35,610 nucleotides of DNA, from positions 1 through 35,610 of the forward strand of contig JACAES010000013.1 in the NCBI GenBank assembly GCA_013388735.1. The letters run 5' to 3'. The notes beneath the pieces are model-generated. The model saw only the letters and a program-made list of their open reading frames with translations. It did no database searches and was not told the origin of the DNA. Made by a program: the position numbers and the translations under genes. Numbering within the stretch: the stretch's first letter is position 1; each line of letters starts with the position of its first letter. Source of the stretch: Chloroflexota bacterium. Its GTDB lineage: Bacteria > Chloroflexota > Anaerolineae > Aggregatilineales > Phototrophicaceae. This document shows, piece after piece, positions 7,198-14,531 of this stretch.

Positions 7198-9054
7198 TCA
7201 GTTTTCCGGCACGACGTAACGCGGCAGCGCCAGCACGTTCACCGGCACGCCCAGCCGGGTGACAGACAGGATGTTGGCGGTGGCGGAAATCCAGCCCTCG
7301 CGCACATTGCCGGTATCGGGGTCGGTAAAACGAATGCGAATCCACTCGCCGTTCAGGTTGCGCCCCAGCACCTCGACCTCGGTATTTATGGAAAGCTGCC
7401 GCAGAATGCCGGACGCTGTAGACGGGCCGGTGCGGATATTGGCGCTTTCCGCCGTGATGAGTCCCAGGTACAGGCGATCCAGCGGCAGACCGACGCCGAA
7501 ATCCTCGAACGTCACCACCGAAATCGGCGGGTTGCCGATGGGCGACCCCATCGCCACGAAGGTATAGACCATGCCGCCGACGAGCTGCACGTTTTCCAGC
7601 AGCGCCAGCGCATTGGTCGTCCCGGCGGGGATGAACTCCAGTTCGCTGTACAGGCCGACAGGCACTTCTGACTCGTTGGCTTCGGCGGCAAATACCACAT
7701 CCTCGACCAACTGCTGCGGCGGGATGGGCGTGGCGTTGGCCGGGGGTTCGGGGGTGGGGCTGGGTGTCACACCGGGGGGGGCCGGCAGCGGCGGCACGTT
7801 TTGGGCCAGCAGCCGCAGCGGTTGAATATCGTTGACGGCGTTAATCAGCCGCACGCGGGCATAACCGCGCCGTGTCTGCGCGATGTTGTCCGGCAGCAGC
7901 ACCATGAACAGATCGCCGTTCACGGCGCTGATGATGGTGGCCTGTTCGGCCTCGCCGGTCGGTCCGGGCTGCGTCACCGGCAGGGCGGCGCTGGTGTCTT
8001 CCTGCCCGGCGTTGACCAGCATCAGCGTCCAGTTGGCCTGCTGGCGATTCTCCGGCGTGATCTCGAACTGCCATTCCGCCAGCGGGGGCGCTTCCGCGCC
8101 GCCTTCGCCGGACAGGCGCAGCGATACAACATGGCTGTAGTCCTGCAAGCCCAGGTATTCGGTCGCGCGGCTGTAGTTGACACGCTCCGCCACCAGGCGG
8201 CCATCCACGTAAACGTCCAGAACGGCGGTATTGTGCGCGGCATGAACCACACGCAGGCGGATACCACCCGGCGGCGGTTCGATGGGCGCGCTGACGACAA
8301 ACGCGCGCGGCGTGGCGGACACCGGGCCGATCTGCGGCTGGCCGCCGCTGCTGACGACGGGGCGCACGTCCGGCACGATGATGATGGTATAGAGTGTATT
8401 GGCGTAAAAGCTGTAATCACCCAGCCGGGACAGCACCGCCAGATCGGGGCTGTCGGCGGCGACCACCGCCAGCGAATAAACGCGCGCGGCGATATCAATC
8501 GTGCCGAACGGTTTTTCCAGCGCGACTTCATGCAGCAGCGACTCGCGGGATGGATAGGCCACGCTCAACCGCCCCGGCGTGCCGACCGCCAGATGAACGG
8601 CGGTCATGCGCGTTTTGCCAAGCGGCGTCAGGCTGCGATCATCGTCTAGGATGAAAATCGCACCGGCCTGCTGGAGCGTCGGCACAAAACCTTCGGTAGC
8701 GAACTGCTTCTGGTAAACGACTGCCGTCTCGCTCTGGTTGGGCGACAGGTCTACCAGCAGGTCGGCCACCGGCACGGACAGCGGCTCGGCTTCCGGCAGG
8801 CGAACGGCCAGGATATGCCGGCCGGCAGGGATGGAAAAATAAGCGGTGGCCGCTTCCGGCGCGAGGGCATAAGCGATGCGTTCGCCGTCCAGGTAAACAT
8901 CTACCGGGCCGATGCCGACCAGGGCATTCACGACGCGCAGGTTCGCCAGATTGACTTGTGTCACGTCCGTTTGAGCGACAACCGGGAGCAGCCCGGCCAG
9001 CAGCAGCGCGAGCAGCCCGAAAACCGTGAACCGAACGAACAACGTTTTTGGCAT
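7198..9054 (-). CDS. Secreted DUF4397 and SH3-domain protein
   Basis: A 618-residue exported protein with an N-terminal signal peptide (MPKTLFVRF, long hydrophobic core, VVAQ cleavage). DUF4397-type beta modules follow: 'LRVVNALVGIGPVDVYLDGE' near residues 40-60, 'RLRVVHAAHNTAVLDVYVDG' near 270-290, and a third near 400 ('RVRLINAVNDIQPLRLL'). After a short Pro-rich linker (about 425-440) there is a C-terminal SH3b domain (about 530-595, with 'SANIRTGPSTASGILRQLS' and 'REGWISA'). DUF4397 modules are extracellular and of unclear role; bacterial SH3b domains often bind cell wall. ATG 9054 has GAGGA. It starts 12 bp after the preceding gene and is the last cistron of the LysM/DUF4397 operon. Confidence 0.82.
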   Translation of the reverse strand: MPKTLFVRFTVFGLLALLLAGLLPVVAQTDVTQVNLANLRVVNALVGIGPVDVYLDGERIAYALAPEAATAYFSIPAGRHILAVRLPEAEPLSVPVADLLVDLSPNQSETAVVYQKQFATEGFVPTLQQAGAIFILDDDRSLTPLGKTRMTAVHLAVGTPGRLSVAYPSRESLLHEVALEKPFGTIDIAARVYSLAVVAADSPDLAVLSRLGDYSFYANTLYTIIIVPDVRPVVSSGGQPQIGPVSATPRAFVVSAPIEPPPGGIRLRVVHAAHNTAVLDVYVDGRLVAERVNYSRATEYLGLQDYSHVVSLRLSGEGGAEAPPLAEWQFEITPENRQQANWTLMLVNAGQEDTSAALPVTQPGPTGEAEQATIISAVNGDLFMVLLPDNIAQTRRGYARVRLINAVNDIQPLRLLAQNVPPLPAPPGVTPSPTPEPPANATPIPPQQLVEDVVFAAEANESEVPVGLYSELEFIPAGTTNALALLENVQLVGGMVYTFVAMGSPIGNPPISVVTFEDFGVGLPLDRLYLGLITAESANIRTGPSTASGILRQLSINTEVEVLGRNLNGEWIRIRFTDPDTGNVREGWISATANILSVTRLGVPVNVLALPRYVVPEN

Positions 9055-9066
9055 AAATAATCCTCG

Positions 9067-11223
9067 TTACGGCAGCCGTGTTGCCGTCGGCGTCATGCCG
9101 GGCGAAGCGATCCTGATAATAGTGAGCGCCTCCTGCCCGCTGCCGGGGCATGTTCCCACACACACGCGGACGACATGCACGCCCGGCGATACCCCGCCCG
9201 GCAGATTGACGAGCGTCGTGATCGTGCCGTCGGCGTTGGTTACGCTGGTCAGAATCGGCTCTATCGAATTGTCGAGCCGGACGCTGAAAGCCCGCTGCGG
9301 CAGAAAGCCCTGCCCGTACAGCACGAAAACGTCACCGACCGTGTCCGGCGGCTGCGGGTCGGCAGAGATGGTCGGCGGTTTAACGCTGGGCGTATTGGTC
9401 GGGCGCGGCGTATTGGTCGGAACGGGCGTGCGCGTGGGCGTTGGCGAACTGACGCGGGTGGCGGTCGCGGTCGCCACCGGCGCGATGGCCGTCAGGGTGG
9501 CTTCCACCGCCTCGGCGACGGCTGCCGGGTCGCCTTTGTCGGCAGCCACCTGGGCGCGCGGCTGCACCAGTTCCAGGCGCGCCGAGCCGGCTTCATCGCC
9601 GGGCAGCACGATAAAATCGTAGACGCCCCCGGCGATAAGCTGCACGTTGCTCATCTGCGCGATCACGTTGCGCGTGCCGCTGAGGACGACGCGCACTTCG
9701 AATATTTCCGGTGTGCGCGCCACATAGGGGGATACCCTGGCGAATTCGGCCTGGGCGACGTTCACCCAGGGCAGGTCGGCCTCGCCGATCTGCCGCGCTT
9801 GCGGCGTGCCAAACTGATTGGTTTCGGTTATCAGGCGCACCGGGCGCATTTCCAGATTCAGCGGGATGACGCCCGGCAGGCCGTGAACCAGCCGCACATT
9901 GGCGTTGATCGCCGAACGCGGCGCGCTCTGCGTGAAGACCGACACGCCAACGCTGTTGGTGGGGGTTGTTGCCTCCACGTCATATAACAGAATCAGCTTA
10001 TCGGCCTGCTGCTCCTCCTCGGTCGTCCAGGGGCCAATCGCCACTTTAGCCAGCTCGTATTCCTCCGGGTTCTTCAGCAGCAGTTCGGTGCTGGTTGACG
10101 AGATCGGCAGCGCATCGGAAACGCCCGCCGGCAGCGAGCCGAACTCCAGGTTGTTATTGAGAAAAACGCGAAACGATCCGGCAGCCGAGGTCAGGTTGAT
10201 AAAACGGGCATGAGATTGTCCGGGCAGGGTGCGCGTGCTGCCGCTGAACAGCAGCGAGCCGGTCAGCCGTTCGTCACCGCTTGGCACCAGCACCAGCAGA
10301 TAGCTGACGCGGCTCACCAGCGTCACCGGCGGCAGGTTGGCGATCAGCAGTTCCGGGTTGCGGGCGTCGTACAGGTCAATCAGAAGATCCTGGCCGCTCG
10401 GCATGTCCAGCGGCCCGATGATGTCGCCGGGGTTGATATTATAGGCCAGCGCCCGTTGAAGATCGGGCATCAGCAGATTGGTCGTAAATAACTGCGGATT
10501 GGCCTGAACAACCGTCAGCCGGGATGTGCCGGTCGGCAGTGGTGCGGCGTCCTCTTCCACGATCACCAGCTTCGAGCCGGTGGTCGTCGCCATCACCAGC
10601 AGCGAGGTATTTTTTCCCGGTTGAATCTGCACCACCTGGCTGAGCGCGGGCGGCCTGGTAATAATGCCGGGAATATCGCTGCCGGCGACTTTTAAGGCCA
10701 CCTCGACCGCGCCCGGCGCAAACTGCTGGAAGGGCGTTTGCTGGCCGGCGCGCAGTGAACGGTAAACCGCTTCGCCGTTAATGTATATGTCAAACACGCT
10801 GGCCGGCGCAGTCGTCGAGCCGGGCCAGGCGTGGACAACCCGCAGCCAACCTGCCGTATCGCCTTCCACCGTTTCCGGCGTGATGGTCAGGAAGGGGGCA
10901 AAAGTTGGCGTCGGCGTCACGGTCGGCGTCAGCGTCGGTGTTGGCGAGGCCGGGCGCGTCGGGCGCGCCGGCACGGTCGGCGTCAGGGTATGGGTTGGGC
11001 TGGGCGTCAGCGTGACGCCCCCCTGCGCCAGCACCGTTTCGGTCGCGCCGATGAAAACCTGCGCCGTGCCGGTGAGCGCCTGGGCGATACCGTCGGACAA
11101 AGCCTCAGTATCGTCTACCGCTGTAATGACGACGGTGATGGGAGGTATAGTTGGAACCGCCGCTGCATCGCAGGCGGCTGCCAGCAAGGACACGAGCAAA
11201 ACGAGAAACAGCAGTGAGCGCAT
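9067..11223 (-). CDS. Large DUF4397/IPT surface lipoprotein
   Basis: 718 residues. The signal sequence ends in a lipobox, 'LLAAACDA', with C18 as the lipidated residue. Next comes a Thr/Pro-rich linker (about residues 70-110, 'LTPSPTHTLTPTVPA'), then several DUF4397-like modules ('GWLRVVHAWPGSTTAPASVF' near 124, 'HARFINLTSAAGSFRVFLNN' near 345, 'ANVRLVHGLPGVIPLNLEM' near 440). A second Thr/Pro linker (about 585-610) leads to an IPT/TIG Ig-like domain with 'VFVLYGQGFLPQRAFSVRLD'. The protein is probably anchored outside the membrane, with stalk-like linkers. It is the middle cistron between the LysM and DUF4397/SH3 genes. A TATAAT lies on the minus strand at 11236-11241, but a separate promoter there would leave almost no leader. 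The ribosome site is weak (GGAT). Confidence 0.8.
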   Translation of the reverse strand: MRSLLFLVLLVSLLAAACDAAAVPTIPPITVVITAVDDTEALSDGIAQALTGTAQVFIGATETVLAQGGVTLTPSPTHTLTPTVPARPTRPASPTPTLTPTVTPTPTFAPFLTITPETVEGDTAGWLRVVHAWPGSTTAPASVFDIYINGEAVYRSLRAGQQTPFQQFAPGAVEVALKVAGSDIPGIITRPPALSQVVQIQPGKNTSLLVMATTTGSKLVIVEEDAAPLPTGTSRLTVVQANPQLFTTNLLMPDLQRALAYNINPGDIIGPLDMPSGQDLLIDLYDARNPELLIANLPPVTLVSRVSYLLVLVPSGDERLTGSLLFSGSTRTLPGQSHARFINLTSAAGSFRVFLNNNLEFGSLPAGVSDALPISSTSTELLLKNPEEYELAKVAIGPWTTEEEQQADKLILLYDVEATTPTNSVGVSVFTQSAPRSAINANVRLVHGLPGVIPLNLEMRPVRLITETNQFGTPQARQIGEADLPWVNVAQAEFARVSPYVARTPEIFEVRVVLSGTRNVIAQMSNVQLIAGGVYDFIVLPGDEAGSARLELVQPRAQVAADKGDPAAVAEAVEATLTAIAPVATATATRVSSPTPTRTPVPTNTPRPTNTPSVKPPTISADPQPPDTVGDVFVLYGQGFLPQRAFSVRLDNSIEPILTSVTNADGTITTLVNLPGGVSPGVHVVRVCVGTCPGSGQEALTIIRIASPGMTPTATRLP

Positions 11224-11243
11224 TCGTCATCCGTGATTATACT

Positions 11244-11774
11244 TTATGATGTCAGGACAACCGGTATAAATACAATGTCGCCAGGGATGACGCCGCGCGC
11301 GGCCAGCACCGGGTTATCGCCTTCCAGTAAATCTAGCGACACAGCATAAAATTTTGCTAAAGACTCCAGCGTGTCTCCGGCGATGGCGGTATGAATGGAA
11401 AAGCGGCGCGGCGGGAAAAGCACATTCACGCCCTCCGGCACGATCAGCGTTTCGCCGTTCCCGAACTCGACATCCGGCAGCAAACCGTTCGCCATACGCA
11501 GCACTTCGACCGTCGTGTTGTACTGGCCGGCAATTTCATCCAGCGCCTCGCCAGGCTGGATAATCACCAGACGATACTGCCGCAAATGGCTTTCGGCGGT
11601 GCGGGTCGCGTCAAACAGCGCCTGGGCAATCGCCGTTTGCACCCCCAGCGTCACGCGCAGGGCGTACACTTGGCGCTGGCGTTTGGCGTCTTCGGCGGTA
11701 ATCAGATACGCCAGCGCGCCAAAGACGGCGACGATGACCAGCAGCAGAAACAGGCGGCGAATCAGACGAAACAT
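11244..11774 (-). CDS. Membrane-anchored double-LysM protein
   Basis: 176 residues from ATG 11774, which has GAGGA four bases upstream; the open frame extends to 11879 but without a ribosome site. 'MFRLIRRLFLLLVIVAVFGA' is a signal anchor. Two LysM domains follow: about residues 68-115 ('IIQPGEALDEIAGQYNTTVE', then 'NGETLIVPEG') and about 128-174 ('TAIAGDTLESLAKFYAVSLD', then 'PGDIVFIPV'). LysM modules bind N-acetylglucosamine in peptidoglycan or other glycans. It is the first gene of the operon; the DUF4397 lipoprotein begins 20 bp downstream. The context suggests a wall-attached surface complex. Confidence 0.82.
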   Translation of the reverse strand: MFRLIRRLFLLLVIVAVFGALAYLITAEDAKRQRQVYALRVTLGVQTAIAQALFDATRTAESHLRQYRLVIIQPGEALDEIAGQYNTTVEVLRMANGLLPDVEFGNGETLIVPEGVNVLFPPRRFSIHTAIAGDTLESLAKFYAVSLDLLEGDNPVLAARGVIPGDIVFIPVVLTS

Positions 11775-11935
11775 GTATCCTCGCGGGATTGAGAGACGGC
11801 AGAGTGTTAAGCGATTGTTATGCGGCCAAATCCAATTTGTTGAATTACAATAACACAAGAGCATTGGCCGGGCAAGCACGACCCATCGGCCAAGCCTGAA
11901 GGTAGGAATATTCTGACGATGTAAGGAGGGACTAC

Positions 11936-12961
11936 TTGCTTCTCATCGCACGCGCGCCGGTACGCATCAGCCTGGGTGGCGGCGGCACCGATCTGCCGGC
12001 TTATTACAGTCAGTTTGGCGGCGCAGTCATCAATACCGCGATCAACCGCTACATTTATACCTTCATCGCGCGCGGGGCGACCGACGCGCTTCAGGTCATC
12101 TCATCCGATTTTCGCGTCTTTTACCGCCACGAAACCGGGCAAACCTTCAGCACCGATGGCGAGCTGGGACTGGCGAAAGCCGTCATTCGTGAATTTGGCG
12201 ACACGGACGGCGTAGACATCTTTCTAGCCTCGCAGATTCCGCCCGGCACAGGGCTGGGCGGGTCGGGCGCGGTGGCCGTTTCGATGATTACCGCCCTGGC
12301 CGCCTGGCACGGACGCCGTATGAGCAATGCCGAAATCGCCGAAATGGCCTGCGACATCAGCATCAATAAACTGAGCCTGCCCAGCGGCAAACAGGATGAA
12401 TACGGCTCGGCTATCGGCGGCCTAAACCACTTCATCTTCACCAAAGACGGCACACAGATCAACCCGATCAGCCTGCCGCCCGGCGCGCTGGACACCTTAC
12501 AGCGCCGCCTGATGCTCTTTTTCACCGGCAAGTCCCGCAATTCCGAAAAAATCCTGCAAAGCCAGTCCAGCGCCAGCCGCCAGCAGGACCCGGCCACCCT
12601 GGAACGGATGCACCGCATCAAGGCGCTGGGCGCGCAGATTTTACAGGCCATCCAATCCGGCGATCTGGACGGCTTCGCCGAACTGCTGCACCAGTCCTGG
12701 CAGCAGAAGCGCGGCGTTGCCAGCGACGTGACCAACAACCAGATTGATACGGCCTATGACCTGGCCCGCCAGAACGGCGCGCTGGGCGGCAAGATCACCG
12801 GCGCGGGCGGCGGCGGTTTCCTGATGCTGTACTGCCACGAGGAACACCAGCCGGCGGTCACGCGCGCGCTTCAGGGTTTAAGCCTGCATCGTATGGACTT
12901 TCGCTTTGATTTTGATGGCGCGCAGGTTTTGCTCGACCAGCGCGTAACGGTCGGCGGCTGA
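11936..12961 (+). CDS. hddA: GHMP kinase, D-glycero-D-manno-heptose 7-phosphate kinase-like
   Basis: A 341-residue GHMP-family kinase closest in layout to HddA, which phosphorylates heptose 7-phosphate at C1 on the way to GDP-heptose. The N-terminal 'ARAPVRISLGGGGTDLPAYY', the ATP-binding motif 'PPGTGLGGSGAVAVSMI' and the C-terminal 'GGKITGAGGGGFLMLYC' are typical. Starts at TTG 11936: AAGGAGGG lies five bases upstream and the protein would otherwise lose its first family strand. Its stop overlaps the next ATG by one base (TGATG). Other heptose genes (GmhA, GmhB, HddC) are not in the window, so a related sugar-1-kinase role remains possible. No clear promoter is seen. Confidence 0.8.
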   Translation: MLLIARAPVRISLGGGGTDLPAYYSQFGGAVINTAINRYIYTFIARGATDALQVISSDFRVFYRHETGQTFSTDGELGLAKAVIREFGDTDGVDIFLASQIPPGTGLGGSGAVAVSMITALAAWHGRRMSNAEIAEMACDISINKLSLPSGKQDEYGSAIGGLNHFIFTKDGTQINPISLPPGALDTLQRRLMLFFTGKSRNSEKILQSQSSASRQQDPATLERMHRIKALGAQILQAIQSGDLDGFAELLHQSWQQKRGVASDVTNNQIDTAYDLARQNGALGGKITGAGGGGFLMLYCHEEHQPAVTRALQGLSLHRMDFRFDFDGAQVLLDQRVTVGG

Positions 12962-13689
12962 TGCCGGAAATCGTTCTGGGCGGCCAGAAAATCGCCTACT
13001 CGGTGCGGGAAAGCGCGCGGTCGCGGACCATCCGCCTGAAAATCAGCGCGCGCGGCGGGCTGGAAGTGGTCATCCCGGCGGGCGCGCCCCTGGGCGAAAA
13101 GGACGTTGAAGCGCTTCTGCTCAGCCGAGGGGGGTGGATTCTCAACCATTACCGGCAGGCGCAGACGACTGCCCCCGCGCCGGAACGCCGGTATGCCTCT
13201 GGCGAAACGGTGCTGTACCAGGGACGGCCTGTGACGCTGGACGTGAGCCTGAAAGCCAACGGCAGACGCGCCAGCGTGGCGCTGGATGGCGATCTGCTGC
13301 GCGTTCGGCTGCCGGCCTCCCTCGAACAGCCGCAGGCAGAGGCGGCCCGCGCCGCGCTGGAAAGCTGGTATCGCGCCCAGGCGAAAGCCTGTATCCCGGC
13401 TCGCGCCGCCGAACTGGGCGACCAGTTCGGCTTCCAGTTTAAGCGCGTGACCATCAAAGGCCAGAGTACGCGCTGGGGAAGCTGTTCCAGCAAGGGCAAC
13501 CTGAACTTCAACTGGCGGCTGATGATGGCTCCCCCGGCGGCGCTGGATTACGTCATCATCCACGAACTGTGCCACCTGAAGGAGATGAATCACTCGCGGC
13601 GCTTCTGGTCGTTGGTGGGGCGCTTCTGCCCGGATTATAAGACTTGGGTGAAGTGGCTGAAGGCCAACGGCGACCGCCTGCGGCTGTGA
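12961..13689 (+). CDS. SprT/YgjP-like zinc metallopeptidase
   Basis: 242 residues, the usual size for the YgjP (DUF45) family. The C-terminal zinc site is H201-E-L-C-H205 with a third ligand in 'NHSRRFW' (H211), preceded by the family signature 'TRWGSCSSKGNLNFNWRL' (about residues 170-187). The N-terminal half is a beta-rich domain. Family members are thought to be gluzincin-type proteases of unclear substrate. The ATG overlaps the stop of the GHMP kinase, implying translational coupling, although no functional link between heptose activation and this protease is known. A strong terminator follows. Confidence 0.85.
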   Translation: MPEIVLGGQKIAYSVRESARSRTIRLKISARGGLEVVIPAGAPLGEKDVEALLLSRGGWILNHYRQAQTTAPAPERRYASGETVLYQGRPVTLDVSLKANGRRASVALDGDLLRVRLPASLEQPQAEAARAALESWYRAQAKACIPARAAELGDQFGFQFKRVTIKGQSTRWGSCSSKGNLNFNWRLMMAPPAALDYVIIHELCHLKEMNHSRRFWSLVGRFCPDYKTWVKWLKANGDRLRL

Positions 13690-13741
13690 AGCAGGGATGG
13701 GCGTCTGTGCTGGCTACCGCGTTAACAAACTGCCCCGCAAC

Positions 13742-13764
13742 CGCCGCCGGCCAGCGGCGTTTTT
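13742..13764 (+). terminator. Rho-independent terminator after the kinase/peptidase pair
   Basis: CGCCGC-CGGCCA-GCGGCG forms a 6-bp GC stem followed directly by five T (13760-13764). Confidence 0.8.
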
Positions 13765-13830
13765 GTGTCCCCAAAATGAGCGCGCGCTAAATAAAACCCC
13801 AGCAGACGCTAAGAGTCCACCCGTCCCCGG

Positions 13831-13860
13831 TTGACTTTGTTCGCCTTTTTTCCATATGAT
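13831..13860 (+). promoter_or_regulatory. Sigma-70-like promoter of the tetR gene
   Basis: TTGACT (13831-13836) and TATGAT (13855-13860) are 18 bp apart, 37 bp before the start codon. Confidence 0.7.
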
Positions 13861-13878
13861 GTCTACTGTTCGTTCAGT

Positions 13879-13898
13879 TTTCTACTCGTGAGTAAAAA
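13879..13898 (+). promoter_or_regulatory. Probable TetR operator overlapping the start codon
   Basis: TTTnTACTC-GT-GAGTAnAAA is a 20-bp inverted repeat (8 of 9 pairs match) between the -10 element and the first base of the ATG. This is a natural site for autoregulation of the regulator and the efflux pump downstream. Confidence 0.6.
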
Positions 13899-14494
13899 TG
13901 CCAACCCAGTCGTTTAAGGAGCGTATGAAGCAGCAGCGCGAGCAGGAAATCCTGCACGCCGCCAGCCACCTCATCCGCGAACATGGTTACGCGGACATGA
14001 ACATGGACACCCTGGCCGAGATGGTCGGCATCTCCAAGCCGACGCTGTACCAGCATTTCGCCAGCAAGGAAGCCCTGCTCATGCGGGTGGTGCTGCTCAG
14101 CATCGAGGCGCTGGAAGATCATCTCTTGCAGCACACGACCGGCGCGCCGCTGGAACGGCTGATAGTCATTCTGCAAACGCTCATCGAGCGGGCTTACCAG
14201 CCGGACAGCATCCTGGCGAATCTGCGCGCCGAGTCGGTGCTGGACGTTCTGCACGCCGGCCCGGTGGAAGACCCGCGCGCGCGGGTGATGGCGATGCTCT
14301 ACCGCATCGTGGACGACGGCAAAACACAGGGGCAGATCGTTCCAACGCTGCCGACACCGCTGGTCATCAAACTGCTGTTTTTTGTGCTGGGCGCGGTTGG
14401 CGAGTATGCGCGTCCGCCGGATGGCAACCTGGACACCGCTGTTCAATACGGGACGCAGCTTTTTATCGGCGCGGTCGCTGCGCGCTCCGGTTAA
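13898..14494 (+). CDS. TetR/AcrR-family transcriptional regulator
   Basis: 198 residues, typical TetR size. The N-terminal helix-turn-helix is clear: 'REQEILHAASHLIREHGYAD' then 'TLAEMVGISKPTLYQHFASK' (about residues 14-60). The C-terminal ligand and dimer domain (about 75-190) is mostly helical with a hydrophobic 'LVIKLLFFVLGAVGEYA'. It is followed after 37 bp by a DHA2 efflux pump, the classic arrangement in which a TetR repressor controls its neighbour and is released by the pump's substrate. A 20-bp palindrome overlaps its start. The ligand is unknown. Confidence 0.9.
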   Translation: MPTQSFKERMKQQREQEILHAASHLIREHGYADMNMDTLAEMVGISKPTLYQHFASKEALLMRVVLLSIEALEDHLLQHTTGAPLERLIVILQTLIERAYQPDSILANLRAESVLDVLHAGPVEDPRARVMAMLYRIVDDGKTQGQIVPTLPTPLVIKLLFFVLGAVGEYARPPDGNLDTAVQYGTQLFIGAVAARSG

Positions 14495-14531
14495 TGACCG
14501 CAGTTTGTGGATTATCCAAGGAGTTCAAACC

